Source: Mycolicibacterium sp. CH28 (GTDB lineage: Bacteria; Actinomycetota; Actinomycetes; Mycobacteriales; Mycobacteriaceae). From it: a stretch of 64,000 nucleotides of DNA. Made by a program: the position numbers and the translations under genes. The stretch lies in assembly GCF_004745805.1 (NCBI RefSeq), contig NZ_SRLQ01000004.1:807889-871888 (forward strand), given 5' to 3'. The notes under the pieces are model-generated. The model saw only the letters and a list, made by a program, of their open reading frames with translations, did no database searches and was not told the DNA's origin. Positions within the stretch are counted from its first letter, which is position 1. Each line of letters begins with the position of its first letter. Below, in pieces: positions 26,828-36,407 of this stretch.

Positions 26828-28327
26828 TCAGTTCAACCGTTCGGATTGACGGTCGCCGTACCAGTCGACCGGTTCGGCGGCAGTACGCACCACGATGGTT
26901 TTGACCCAGGAGAAGTCGTCGAATGACTCGGTTCCGGCGTCCTTGCCCATACCGGACTCCTTGACCCCGCCCCACGGCAACGAGGGCTCCAGCCGGTGGT
27001 GGTCGTTGACCCACACCATTCCCGCGACAATCCGCGAGGCCACGCGGTGCGCGCGGGCGACGTCGGTGGTCCAGACGCCCGCGCCCAGCCCGTAGCGGTT
27101 GTCGTTGGCCATACCGATGGCGTCGGCCTCGTCGTCGAACGGGATGACCACGGCGACCGGCCCGAAAATCTCCGTGCTGGCGATCGACATCGCCATGGTG
27201 GCCTCCGACAGGACGGTCGGTTCGAGGAAGAACCCGGACCGAAGCGCCGGTGCCAGGTCCGGACACCCGCCGCCGGCGGCCAGCCGTGCGCCCTCGGCGA
27301 GGCCGGCCTCGATCAGCGCGCGGACCTTGTCGCGCTGCGTGGCACTGATCAACGGCCCCATCTGAGTGGTGGGCAGGCTGGGGTCGCCCACCCGGATCGC
27401 GCGGGCGCGGGTCGCCAAGGCATCCACGAAGCGGTCGTAGATTCCGCGCTGGACCAGGAATCGTGAACCCGCGACGCAGGATTGGCCCGCCGCGACGAAC
27501 GCGGCGAAGGCCGCCCCCTCGGCCGCGGTCGTCGGGTCGACGTCGTCGAAAACCAGGATCGGGGTCTTGCCCCCGAGTTCGGCGGTCACCCGGGCGAACC
27601 GCGACGCCGTCGCGACCGCGGCGGAGCGACCGGCTTCGGTGCCGCCGGTCAGCGTGATCTTCGCGACGTCGGTATGTTCGGTGAGGCGTTGTCCGGCCGC
27701 CCGCCCGCCGGTCACCACGGAGAACACCCCGTCGGGAAGGCCTGCCTCGCTGAGGATGTCGGCCAGTGCCAGGGTGGTCAGCGGAGTCAGTTCCGACGGT
27801 TTCACGACGACTGTGTTGCCGTTGGCGAGCGCGGCGGACAGGCTGCGCGCCAGGATCAGCATCGGGTGGTTGAACGGAGTGATGATGCCGCACACCCCGA
27901 GCGGAAGGCGCTGCTGGTAGGTCAAGTACGGGCCGTCACCGGGGAGCACCGCGGTGCGCTGTGCGGCCAATAGTCCGGCGTTGTAGCGGAACCATTCCGG
28001 CACCCGGGACAGCTGTGCCCTGGTCTCGGTGATCGGGCGACCGTTGTTCTGCGCCTCGAGCGTGTAGAGCCGCTCGTTGGCCGCTTCGATCGCGTCGGCG
28101 AGGCGCAGCAGCAACCGGCCCCGCTCGCTGCGTGCCATCTGCGGCCAGGGGCCGCGCTCGAACGCCGCCCGGGCTCGGGTGACCGCCGCATCCACCTCCG
28201 CGGTCGCTCCTTCGGTTACGGTGGCGATCACTTCGCCGGTCGACGGGTTGATGATGTGCCGGACCTGCGATGCGTGGCCGCCGAGATCCGGGATGCGGGG
28301 CGGGGATTCGGCCTTGGCGTAACTCAT
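26828..28327 (-). CDS. NAD(P)-dependent aldehyde dehydrogenase
   Basis: A 499-residue ALDH with the full catalytic set: Asn153 (TPFNHP), Lys176 (VKPSE), Glu250 (ELGGK) and nucleophile Cys284 (GQSCVAGS). It oxidises an aldehyde to the acid. It is the first gene of the nine-gene minus-strand operon; its start is 36 bases from the divergent PucR-type regulator start, so the operon promoter must overlap that regulator's promoter or 5' end. The presence of both an ALDH and a PaoABC-like oxidase suggests two aldehyde steps or alternative routes. Confidence 0.93.
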   Translation of the reverse strand: MSYAKAESPPRIPDLGGHASQVRHIINPSTGEVIATVTEGATAEVDAAVTRARAAFERGPWPQMARSERGRLLLRLADAIEAANERLYTLEAQNNGRPITETRAQLSRVPEWFRYNAGLLAAQRTAVLPGDGPYLTYQQRLPLGVCGIITPFNHPMLILARSLSAALANGNTVVVKPSELTPLTTLALADILSEAGLPDGVFSVVTGGRAAGQRLTEHTDVAKITLTGGTEAGRSAAVATASRFARVTAELGGKTPILVFDDVDPTTAAEGAAFAAFVAAGQSCVAGSRFLVQRGIYDRFVDALATRARAIRVGDPSLPTTQMGPLISATQRDKVRALIEAGLAEGARLAAGGGCPDLAPALRSGFFLEPTVLSEATMAMSIASTEIFGPVAVVIPFDDEADAIGMANDNRYGLGAGVWTTDVARAHRVASRIVAGMVWVNDHHRLEPSLPWGGVKESGMGKDAGTESFDDFSWVKTIVVRTAAEPVDWYGDRQSERLN

Positions 28328-28363
28328 GGGTCCTCACATCCGTGGTCTGTCGAACATCCGGGG

Positions 28364-30283
28364 ATGGCTATGAGTGTCGTCACGCATCAGGCCGCCCTCA
28401 ATGTCGCCGTAGACATAATCTCCACGGAAGAATGTTTCCGCGAACACTTGTCGGGCAGAATGGTTGTCGTGGCTGCCCCATCGTCCGCTCAGCGCCCAGG
28501 GTTGGAGCTGCTGACCTGGCTCGATGCGCTGGGGGTGCTCAGTGCGGCGGCGACCGCGGACGCCGACGTCGACCAGGTGCTCAACCTGGTCGCCGACACC
28601 GCACGCACCCTGCTCGGATTCGACTTCTGCGGTGTCCTCGTCCCGGATCCGCCGCGGCGCCGGCTGCGCATCGCCGGTTGGAGTGGACTGTCCGACGACT
28701 ACGTCGCGCGGGTCAACTCCGACCGGCCGATCCAGCTGGACAGCACCTCACCCTCGAGCCGCGCCTTCCACACCGGCATGCCGGTGGCGATCCGGGACGT
28801 GACCGCCGAGCCGGAATTCGCCCAGTGGGCCGGTATCGCCCGCGAACAGGGCTATCGAGCGGTGATCGCAGTGCCCTTGATCGCACACAACGAAGTGCTG
28901 GGCACACTCAACGGCTACTACGCTCCGATCCACACCTTCACCCAGAACGCCGTGCAACGGATGACCCTGCTGGCCAACCACGCCGCCATTGCGCTGACCT
29001 CGGCCAGCCGGCTCGACGAACTGCGCTCGCTCAACGTGTCGTTGCTCGAGCAGCGAGACGCGTTGCGTCGCTCCGAACAGATCCACCAACGACTGCTGAA
29101 CGTGACGCTGCGCTCCGGAGGCCTGGACGGGATCGCGGCGACGTTGCGGGAACTCATCGGCCGGCCGGTGCTCATCGACGACGCCCGCCACGGGGTGCTC
29201 GCGCTGGCCGGCGAGGGTGACCGGTTTCCCGATACGCAGTGGCGGGCCTCGGTCGTGGATGACAACGACGACGCCGGATCAACGCCGGTGCGCATCGACG
29301 GCCACGCCGACTGGGGTGCGGCCGTGTTCGTCAGTACCGTCCGGTTGGGCAGCGAGGTTGTCGCGCGAATCTGGTTTCCCGCCAACGACTCCCCAGCCGA
29401 TCCGATCGATCTACGGGCAGTCGAGCACGGATCGCTGGTGGTAGCCCTGGAACTGCTGCGGGCCCGCACCGCCGCCGAAGTCGAACAGCGGCTTCGTGGT
29501 GAACTGCTCGCCGATCTGTTGTCCAGCAGGACAGCTCCCCCAGAATCGCTGCTGCTGCGTGCTCAACGACTGGGCCACGATCTGAACCTGCCACATGTGG
29601 CGATGGTGGCCTCGCTGACGGCGCCGGCCGGACAAACCGAGCACCGCAACTACGAACGGGCGCTGAGCCAGGTGGCCAAGCTCGCCGCCGGCTACCGGCC
29701 CCGCCCGCTGGTCGCCATGCACGGCGGGCACATCGTCATGCTCTGGCCGCCGGCGGCCAGCCCCACCCAACCTTCGGCAGCGGATCGACAGTCCACCGTC
29801 GCTACCCTGGTGTTGCGGACACTGGAGGCATCTCTTCCCGGTGCCGCGGTCACCGTGGCCGTCGCGGAGCATGACTCCGGGCCCTACGGCGACTCCTACC
29901 GAATTGCCAAGGGAGCACTCGAGATCGCGGTGCGAGCCGGGCGCACCAACAGTGTCGTCACCGTCGAGGAGCTGGGCATCCTGGGTCTGCTCCTGCAGAT
30001 CGACGACCCGGGAAAGCTGAGCGACTTCGCGCGTCGCACCCTGGCTCCGGTGATCGACTATGACGCCGACCACCGCACCGAGCTGGTCGCGACATTGCGC
30101 GCCTACATCGCATGCCGACGAGACCGGGCCGCGACAGCGACGGCACTGGTCATCCATCCCAACACCGTGGCCCAGCGGCTGCGTCGAATCGAGAAGCTCT
30201 GCCGCCACGATCTCGACGACCCGACAGCGGCGATGCAACTGACGGCCGCAATGACGGTGTACGACCTAGCCGGGCTCACCTGA
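28364..30283 (+). CDS. PucR-type transcriptional activator with GAF domain
   Basis: About 639 residues from the ATG at 28364; the ATG at 28460 (MVVVAAPSS) would also leave all domains intact. Residues about 60-210 are a GAF sensor domain (LNLVADTARTLLGFDFCGVLVPD ... YRAVIAVPLIAHNEVLGTLNGYY). A coiled linker (LRSLNVSLLEQRDALRRSEQIHQRLL) leads to a PucR/CdaR-type middle domain. The C-terminus is the HTH_30 helix-turn-helix (YIACRRDRAATATALVIHPNTVAQRLRRIEKL). Such regulators activate catabolic operons when the GAF domain binds an inducer. The divergent operon is the obvious target. Confidence 0.9.
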   Translation: MAMSVVTHQAALNVAVDIISTEECFREHLSGRMVVVAAPSSAQRPGLELLTWLDALGVLSAAATADADVDQVLNLVADTARTLLGFDFCGVLVPDPPRRRLRIAGWSGLSDDYVARVNSDRPIQLDSTSPSSRAFHTGMPVAIRDVTAEPEFAQWAGIAREQGYRAVIAVPLIAHNEVLGTLNGYYAPIHTFTQNAVQRMTLLANHAAIALTSASRLDELRSLNVSLLEQRDALRRSEQIHQRLLNVTLRSGGLDGIAATLRELIGRPVLIDDARHGVLALAGEGDRFPDTQWRASVVDDNDDAGSTPVRIDGHADWGAAVFVSTVRLGSEVVARIWFPANDSPADPIDLRAVEHGSLVVALELLRARTAAEVEQRLRGELLADLLSSRTAPPESLLLRAQRLGHDLNLPHVAMVASLTAPAGQTEHRNYERALSQVAKLAAGYRPRPLVAMHGGHIVMLWPPAASPTQPSAADRQSTVATLVLRTLEASLPGAAVTVAVAEHDSGPYGDSYRIAKGALEIAVRAGRTNSVVTVEELGILGLLLQIDDPGKLSDFARRTLAPVIDYDADHRTELVATLRAYIACRRDRAATATALVIHPNTVAQRLRRIEKLCRHDLDDPTAAMQLTAAMTVYDLAGLT

Positions 30284-31117
30284 GCCGGACGTACGCGCAA
30301 CGCGGGATGCGCGCGCGCTCTGGTACAGGCAGATCGCCGCGGCGGCAGCGACATTCAGGCTCTCCGCACCGCCGGCCATCGGGATCGTCACCCGGTGGTC
30401 GGCCAGCGCCGCGGTTTCCGCAGAAAGACCGTGGGCTTCCGGGCCGAACATCCAGGCGGTCGGCGTCGCGAGCAACGCGTCGGCGTCGTCCAGACTGACC
30501 TCGCCGTCCAAGGTCGTCGCAAGTACCTGCAGCCCCGCCGCCCGCAGCCGCGACACGACATCGCCCACATCGGGCTCGAGCACCACCGGTACCGCGAAGA
30601 TGCTGCCCGCAGAGGATCGCAGGCACTTGCCGTTATACGGGTCCACACTGTTGCCTGCGAAGACGACCGCGCCCGCCCCCATCGCGTCGGCCAGCCGAAT
30701 CAGCGTTCCCGCGTTACCAGGCTCGGAGAGTTCGACGGCGACCACTACCAGCCGGGGCGTCTCCGCCAGCACCGTGCTCAGGTCGGGGTCCGGCAACTGG
30801 CAGACCGCGACCAGTCCCGATGGAGTAACGGTCTCCGACAACGCCTTTGCGGCTCGCTCGGTCACCTCGTGCACCGGCAACCCGGACAGCAGCCCGGCGT
30901 GGCGCGCCGCGGCGGCCACCGTCGCGAACACCTCGATCACGAGTCCGTGCTGCGCCGCCGCCTCGACCAGGTTCGGCCCCTCGGCCAGAAAGCGCCCAGC
31001 ACGACGCCGCCCGGTGTGGCGCTGCAGTTTGGCTGCAGCCACCACCCGGGCGGATCGTTCAGACAGTGCCGCTGTCAGGGAGATGTCAGGCGGCTTCACC
31101 GGAGGGCGCGTTGACAT
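30266..31117 (-). CDS. tsnR: SpoU-family (TrmH/TsnR) RNA 2'-O-methyltransferase
   Basis: A 283-residue SPOUT methyltransferase that methylates a ribose 2'-OH in rRNA or tRNA. The N-terminal substrate domain contains [19 protein letters not shown]. The C-terminal knot has the three family motifs: [32 protein letters not shown] and [18 protein letters not shown]. The ATG at 31117 lies 32 bases inside the rplT reading frame, so translation is coupled to L20. The same gene follows infC-rpmI-rplT in M. tuberculosis (Rv1644). Its 3' end overlaps the convergent PucR gene by 18 bases. Confidence 0.92.
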   Translation of the reverse strand: MSTRPPVKPPDISLTAALSERSARVVAAAKLQRHTGRRRAGRFLAEGPNLVEAAAQHGLVIEVFATVAAAARHAGLLSGLPVHEVTERAAKALSETVTPSGLVAVCQLPDPDLSTVLAETPRLVVVAVELSEPGNAGTLIRLADAMGAGAVVFAGNSVDPYNGKCLRSSAGSIFAVPVVLEPDVGDVVSRLRAAGLQVLATTLDGEVSLDDADALLATPTAWMFGPEAHGLSAETAALADHRVTIPMAGGAESLNVAAAAAICLYQSARASRVARTSGSGEPG

Positions 31118-31475
31118 CCTCCGGCAGGGCGGCCTTGGCCGCCTCGACCAGCGCGGTGAACGCGGCCGGGTCGCTGACTGCGATCTCGGCGAGGTTCTTG
31201 CGGTCCACCTCGATACCGGCGGCCTTGAGGCCCTGGATCAACCGGTTGTAGGTGACGCCGTTGGCGCGGGCCGCCGCGTTGATGCGGGAGATCCACAGCT
31301 TGCGGAAATCACCCTTGCGGGCACGACGGTCCCGGTAGGCGTAGGTCAGCGAATGCAGCTGCTGCTCTTTGGCTTTGCGGTAAAGCCGCGAGCGCTGGCC
31401 GCGGTAGCCCTTCGACGCCTTCAGTACTGTGCGCCGCTTCTTCTGGGCATTGAGTGCGCGCTTCACGCGTGCCAT
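31086..31475 (-). CDS. rplT: 50S ribosomal protein L20
   Basis: A 129-residue ribosomal protein, very basic at the N-terminus ([35 protein letters not shown]), binding 23S rRNA early in 50S assembly. The globular part [28 protein letters not shown] is typical. The last 11 residues extend past the usual end. It is third in the infC-rpmI-rplT operon, 49 bases after rpmI. Confidence 0.98.
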   Translation of the reverse strand: MARVKRALNAQKKRRTVLKASKGYRGQRSRLYRKAKEQQLHSLTYAYRDRRARKGDFRKLWISRINAAARANGVTYNRLIQGLKAAGIEVDRKNLAEIAVSDPAAFTALVEAAKAALPEDVNAPSGEAA

Positions 31476-31524
31476 TGCGGTCTTCCTATTCTCGTTCGGT
31501 CACTACAAAGGGGGCTACGGCGCT

Positions 31525-31719
31525 TCAGCCGTTCAGCATCGCGTTGACACGTTTGGTGTCATTGGCCGCCACGGTGGCGCGGCCGTCGAGGCGACGGGTA
31601 CGGCGGCTCGACTTGTGCTCGAGCAGATGGCGACGGTTCGCCTTCTGCCGAACGATCTTGCCGGTGCCGGTACGGCGGAAGCGCTTGCTGGCTCCGCTAT
31701 GGGTCTTGGCCTTGGGCAT
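31525..31719 (-). CDS. rpmI: 50S ribosomal protein L35
   Basis: A 64-residue basic protein ([24 protein letters not shown]...[16 protein letters not shown]), the usual size and sequence of L35. It starts six bases after the infC stop, between infC and rplT, the universal order. Confidence 0.98.
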   Translation of the reverse strand: MPKAKTHSGASKRFRRTGTGKIVRQKANRRHLLEHKSSRRTRRLDGRATVAANDTKRVNAMLNG

Positions 31720-31725
31720 GTGTCC

Positions 31726-32341
<616 letters not shown>

Positions 32342-32352
<11 letters not shown>

Positions 32353-32437
32353 GGGGCCTCCCTGGTTCGTGTTCCTCTGCGGACCATCGCGAGGTCACGC
32401 TTGGGAAACAGCAAGGAGAAATCCACACCATCAGCAT
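32342..32437 (-). CDS. Possible 31-residue leader ORF overlapping the infC start
   Basis: An open frame starts at ATG 32437 (or ATG 32431), runs through the infC ribosome site, and stops at 32344-32342, eleven bases inside infC in another frame. The peptide begins [14 protein letters not shown]. Its position would allow translational coupling to infC, but no clear ribosome site precedes it, and the frame also stays open upstream through the leader. It is reported as a candidate only. Confidence 0.3.
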
Positions 32438-32477
32438 TCTGTTCAATCGAACAGAAAAGCCCTGCATAAAGCAGGGC
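32437..32477 (-). promoter_or_regulatory. infC leader: terminator-like hairpin plus overlapping second hairpin
   Basis: On the minus strand, stem GCCCTGC / GCAGGGC (32477-32471 and 32465-32459, five-base loop) is followed by TTTTCTGTT, as in an intrinsic terminator. The T-run is itself part of a second perfect hairpin, TTCTGTTC / GAACAGAA (32456-32449 and 32444-32437). The two sit 85-125 bases upstream of the infC start. This suggests attenuation of the infC-rpmI-rplT operon; the sensor (L20, IF-3 or ribosome movement) is unknown. Confidence 0.6.
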
Positions 32478-32523
32478 CCGATGCCGACCGATCGCGGCTC
32501 GCGCCGCCTGCGAAACCGCAGAT

Positions 32524-32544
32524 CAGGTACCATCACGGTACCTG
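32524..32544. promoter_or_regulatory. Perfect inverted repeat in the infC / DUF1844 intergenic region
   Basis: Arms CAGGTACC (32524-32531) and GGTACCTG (32537-32544) with a five-base loop; a third copy of the GTACCTGCGG motif follows at 32548-32557. The 302-base region between infC and the DUF1844 gene holds no other gene. Read with infC, this could be a further hairpin of a long leader RNA; it could also be an operator. Confidence 0.5.
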
Positions 32545-32654
32545 TGACCGGACCGTTGTACCTGCGGAAGTTTCCGTGGCCAACGGTGGGAGTGGGACTC
32601 CACTTGCTGTCCCTGGCGTAAGCCGGGACGGTCGTGCATGCCAGTCTAGCAGGC

Positions 32655-33017
32655 ATGACGGATTCAAAACCAACGCCATCCGACGCGGGTGAACCGCGCA
32701 CCCGCGACCTGGCCGATATTCCCGCTGTCGAGGTCATCACCCGCGCTGCGGTCATGCTGATGAGCGCGGCCGCCGAGAAGCTCGGGTTGGCATCCCCGGA
32801 TCCCGACTCCAGTGACCACCGGGACCTCGACGAAGCCCGCCGGCTCATCACCGCCCTGGCCGGCCTGGTGACCGCCTCGGTGGAGTACCTCGGCCCGCAC
32901 GCTGGTCCGGTGCGCGATGGATTGAAGACCCTGCAACTGGCCTTCCGGGAGGCCAGCGCCGCCCCCGACGAGCCCGGCCGCGGCCCCGGCGAGAAGTACA
33001 CCGGCGCGGTCTCCTAG
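32655..33017 (+). CDS. DUF1844 family protein
   Basis: A 120-residue cytoplasmic protein with the DUF1844 core (VEVITRAAVMLMSAAAEKLGL ... DLDEARRLITALAGLVT), a small helical family of unknown function conserved in mycobacteria next to infC. ATG at 32655 is chosen; an earlier GTG at 32634 is not needed. Both ends are disordered (Pro/Glu-rich). It is divergent from infC and 45 bases before lysX on the same strand. Confidence 0.8.
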   Translation: MTDSKPTPSDAGEPRTRDLADIPAVEVITRAAVMLMSAAAEKLGLASPDPDSSDHRDLDEARRLITALAGLVTASVEYLGPHAGPVRDGLKTLQLAFREASAAPDEPGRGPGEKYTGAVS

Positions 33018-33062
33018 CGCGCCACAGGCAACTCGTATGTCAAGCGAATATCCTCGCGGCCT

Positions 33063-36000
33063 ATGACCGTCACCACGAGTCGGCCAGCCTCGAGATTCCA
33101 CTGGGTGCCGGCCGCCGCCGGCTGGATCATCGGCGTCATCGCGAGCTTGTCGCTGCTGTCGAGTGTGTCCACGGTGCTGCGGCACCTCATCAGGATCCCG
33201 CGCGAATTCATCAACGACTACATCTTCAACTTCCCCGACACCAGCTTCGCCTGGGCATTCGTACTGGCTTTGCTGGCCGCGGCCCTGGCGGCCCGTAAAC
33301 GCATCGCCTGGTGGATTCTGGTCTTCTACATGGCCGCCGCCGGGTTGTGGAACATCGCCGATGCCCTCAGCGGCGGCGAGACCGAGGCCGTGGATATCGG
33401 CGAGATCGTCGGCCTGGCCTTCCATCTCGCCTCGATCGGCATTCTGCTGGTGGCGTACAAGGAGTTCTGGGCTCGGGTCCGTCGCGGGGCGCTGCTGAAG
33501 GCGACCGCGACCCTGGTGGCCGGCCTGGCCGTGGGAACCCTCGTCGGCTGGAGCCTGCTGGAGTTCTTCCCGGGTTCGCTGGCCCGCGAAGATCGATTCT
33601 GGTACGCGCTGAACCGGGTCGGCGCCTTCGCCGGCGCCGGCGCCGAGTCGTTCACCGGCCATCCGCACGGCTTGGTCAACGCACTACTGGGCTTGTTCGG
33701 CGCCCTGGCCTTGATGGTCGCCGCGGTCGTGCTGTTCCAATCACAACGCGCCGAGAACGCTCTGACCGGTGAGGACGAATCGGCAATCCGCGGACTGCTG
33801 CAGACCTATGGCAAGAACGATTCGCTGGGGTACTTCGCCACCCGCCGCGACAAGTCGGTGGTGTTCGCCCCCAACGGGCGCTCGGCCATCACCTACCGCG
33901 TCGAGGTGGGCGTCTGCCTGGCCAGCGGTGACCCGATCGGCGATCCGCACGCCTGGCAGCAGGCCATCACCGCGTGGCTGGACCTGTGCCAGGACTACGG
34001 CTGGGCCCCCGGGGTGATGGGCGCCAGTTCCACCGGGGCACAGGCTTACCGGGAGGCCGGCCTCAACGCCTTGCAACTGGGCGACGAGGCGATCCTCTAC
34101 CCCGACCGCTTCCACCTGTCCGGCCCCGACATGCGTGCCGTGCGACAGGCGGTCACCCGAGCCCGTCGCGCGGGGCTGACGGTCCGGATGCGGCGGCACC
34201 GCGAGTTCTCTGCCGAGGAGATGGCACAGGTACTCAAGCACGCCGACGCCTGGCGCGACACCGAAACCGAACGCGGCTTCTCCATGGCCCTGGGCCGCCT
34301 CGGCGACAGTGCCGACGGAGACTGCCTCCTGGTCGAGGCCGTCGATGCCGATGACCGCGTGGTCGCAATGCTGTCGCTGGCACCCTGGGGGAACAACGGC
34401 CTGTCGCTGGACCTGATGCGGCGGTCACCACAGTCGCCCAACGGAACCATCGAACTGATGGTGACCGAACTGCTGCAGAACGCCGAAGACATTGGCGTGA
34501 CACGCGTTTCGTTGAACTTCGCGATGTTCCGCGCGGCGTTCGAACAGGGCGCCCAGCTCGGCGCGGGCCCAGTCGCCCGGCTGTGGCGCGCGGTCCTGGT
34601 GTTCTTCTCGAAATGGTGGCAGCTCGAGACGCTGTACCGGTCCAACATGAAGTACCAGCCGGAGTGGGTGCCCAGATACGCCTGCTACGAGGACGCCCGG
34701 CTGATCCCCAGGGTCGGTGTCGCCTCGGTCATCGCCGAGGGCTTCCTGGTGCTGCCGTTCTCCCGGCGCACCAAGCAACATACCGGCCACTATTCGTCGG
34801 TTCCGCACGACCTGGCGGCCACCGGACGGCTGCACGCCGACGGCAGTGCGCCCGATGGCGCCGACCCCGCGACCGAGCCCGGCAAGACCGAAGACCCGCG
34901 GCTGCCCGAGCAAGTCCGGGTGCGCCTTGCCAAACTGAAGACACTGCAGGACAACGGGATCGACGCCTATCCCGTCGGCCACCCCCCCAGCCACACCATT
35001 GCCCAGGCACTGGAGACCGCCGATGACGTCACGCTCAGCATCGCCGGCCGGATCCTGCGCACCCGCGACTACGGCGGCGTGATCTTCGCGCAGTTGCGCG
35101 ACTGGTCGGGCGACGTACAGCTGCTGCTGGACAAGTCCGAACTCGACGGCGCCGCCGAAGATTTCGCTGCCGTCGACCTCGGCGACCTCGTCGAGGCAAC
35201 CGGACGCATGGGGTACAGCAAGAACGGCACCCGCTCGCTGCTGATCTCGCACTGGCGGATGCTCGGAAAATGCCTGCGCCCCTTGCCCGACAAATGGAAG
35301 GGGCTGCAGGATCCGGAGGCGCGGGTACGCGCCCGCTACGTCGACCTGGCGATCAACCGCGAGGCGCGCGATCTGATCCGCGCGCGTAGCAACGTTCTGC
35401 ACTCGATCCGGGAAACCCTGTTCGCCAAGGACTTCCTCGAGGTCGAGACGCCGATCCTGCAGCAGATCCACGGCGGAGCGAACGCCCGGCCGTTCAAGAC
35501 CCACATCAATGCCTACGACCTGGACCTGTACCTGCGCATCGCCCCCGAGCTGTACCTCAAACGGCTCTGCGTTGGTGGTGTCGAGCGAGTTTTCGAGCTG
35601 GGCAGGGCATTTCGCAACGAAGGCGTCGACTTCAGCCACAACCCGGAGTTCACCCTGCTGGAGGCCTACCAGGCGCACGCCGACTATCGAGTGTGGATCG
35701 ACGGCTGCCGCGAGCTGATCCAGAACGCCGCGATCGCCGCCAACGGCTCGGCGGTTGTGATGCGGCCCCGCGACGGCGCCCAGGATGTGCTCGAACCCGT
35801 CGACATCTCCGGCGCCTGGAAGGTCGTCAGCGTCCACGACGCCGTGTCCGCGGCCCTCGGGGAGCAGGTCGATGCGCAGACCGGCCTGCCGAAGCTGCGC
35901 CGGTTGTGCGACGCCGCGCACATCCCATACCTGACCCATTGGGATGCCGGCGCGGTGGTGCTGGAGATCTACGAGCGGCTGGTGGAGGACCAGACTGAGG

Positions 36001-36356
36001 CACCGACGTTCTACACCGATTTCCCGACCTCGGTGTCCCCACTGACCCGCCCGCACCGCAGCAAGCCGGGAGTCGCCGAGCGATGGGACCTGGTGGCCTG
36101 GGGTGTCGAATTGGGAACTGCCTACAGCGAACTCACCGATCCGGTCGAGCAACGCCGTCGCCTTCAGGAGCAGTCCCTACTGGCCTCAGGCGGTGATCAC
36201 GAGGCGATGGAGCTCGACGAGGACTTCCTGCAGGCGATGGAATACGCCATGCCGCCCACCGGCGGGCTGGGCGTCGGCGTCGACCGGGTCGTCATGATGA
36301 TCACCGGTCGCAGCATCCGCGAGACGCTGCCCTTCCCGCTGGCCAAACCGCGGTAG
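33063..36356 (+). CDS. lysX: LysX: lysyl-tRNA synthetase / lysylphosphatidylglycerol synthase fusion
   Basis: A 1097-residue fusion. Residues 1 to about 240 are a membrane part with several spans (starting [19 protein letters not shown]). Residues about 240-570 are the MprF-type aminoacyl-phosphatidylglycerol domain ([45 protein letters not shown]). After a linker, residues about 620-1097 form lysyl-tRNA synthetase with an OB anticodon domain ([20 protein letters not shown]) and class II motifs ([35 protein letters not shown]). It lysinylates phosphatidylglycerol, lowering negative charge and protecting against cationic peptides. In M. tuberculosis it is a virulence factor. Confidence 0.97.
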   Translation: MTVTTSRPASRFHWVPAAAGWIIGVIASLSLLSSVSTVLRHLIRIPREFINDYIFNFPDTSFAWAFVLALLAAALAARKRIAWWILVFYMAAAGLWNIADALSGGETEAVDIGEIVGLAFHLASIGILLVAYKEFWARVRRGALLKATATLVAGLAVGTLVGWSLLEFFPGSLAREDRFWYALNRVGAFAGAGAESFTGHPHGLVNALLGLFGALALMVAAVVLFQSQRAENALTGEDESAIRGLLQTYGKNDSLGYFATRRDKSVVFAPNGRSAITYRVEVGVCLASGDPIGDPHAWQQAITAWLDLCQDYGWAPGVMGASSTGAQAYREAGLNALQLGDEAILYPDRFHLSGPDMRAVRQAVTRARRAGLTVRMRRHREFSAEEMAQVLKHADAWRDTETERGFSMALGRLGDSADGDCLLVEAVDADDRVVAMLSLAPWGNNGLSLDLMRRSPQSPNGTIELMVTELLQNAEDIGVTRVSLNFAMFRAAFEQGAQLGAGPVARLWRAVLVFFSKWWQLETLYRSNMKYQPEWVPRYACYEDARLIPRVGVASVIAEGFLVLPFSRRTKQHTGHYSSVPHDLAATGRLHADGSAPDGADPATEPGKTEDPRLPEQVRVRLAKLKTLQDNGIDAYPVGHPPSHTIAQALETADDVTLSIAGRILRTRDYGGVIFAQLRDWSGDVQLLLDKSELDGAAEDFAAVDLGDLVEATGRMGYSKNGTRSLLISHWRMLGKCLRPLPDKWKGLQDPEARVRARYVDLAINREARDLIRARSNVLHSIRETLFAKDFLEVETPILQQIHGGANARPFKTHINAYDLDLYLRIAPELYLKRLCVGGVERVFELGRAFRNEGVDFSHNPEFTLLEAYQAHADYRVWIDGCRELIQNAAIAANGSAVVMRPRDGAQDVLEPVDISGAWKVVSVHDAVSAALGEQVDAQTGLPKLRRLCDAAHIPYLTHWDAGAVVLEIYERLVEDQTEAPTFYTDFPTSVSPLTRPHRSKPGVAERWDLVAWGVELGTAYSELTDPVEQRRRLQEQSLLASGGDHEAMELDEDFLQAMEYAMPPTGGLGVGVDRVVMMITGRSIRETLPFPLAKPR

Positions 36357-36407
36357 CCGACAGCAGGCTCACAGCAACCGCCAAGGAAATGTGGTCACGA
36401 TGTAACC

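Noticed and set aside
17847..30283. Catabolic operon as a recent island
   Set aside because: Its base composition looks like the rest of the window and there are no transposase genes, flanking repeats or tRNA; transfer cannot be claimed from this sequence alone.
32438..33001. Upstream extension of the infC leader frame to a 219-residue protein
   Set aside because: It runs opposite the DUF1844 gene and through the hairpins, with Arg/Ser-rich shadow composition; only the last 31 codons are kept as a candidate.
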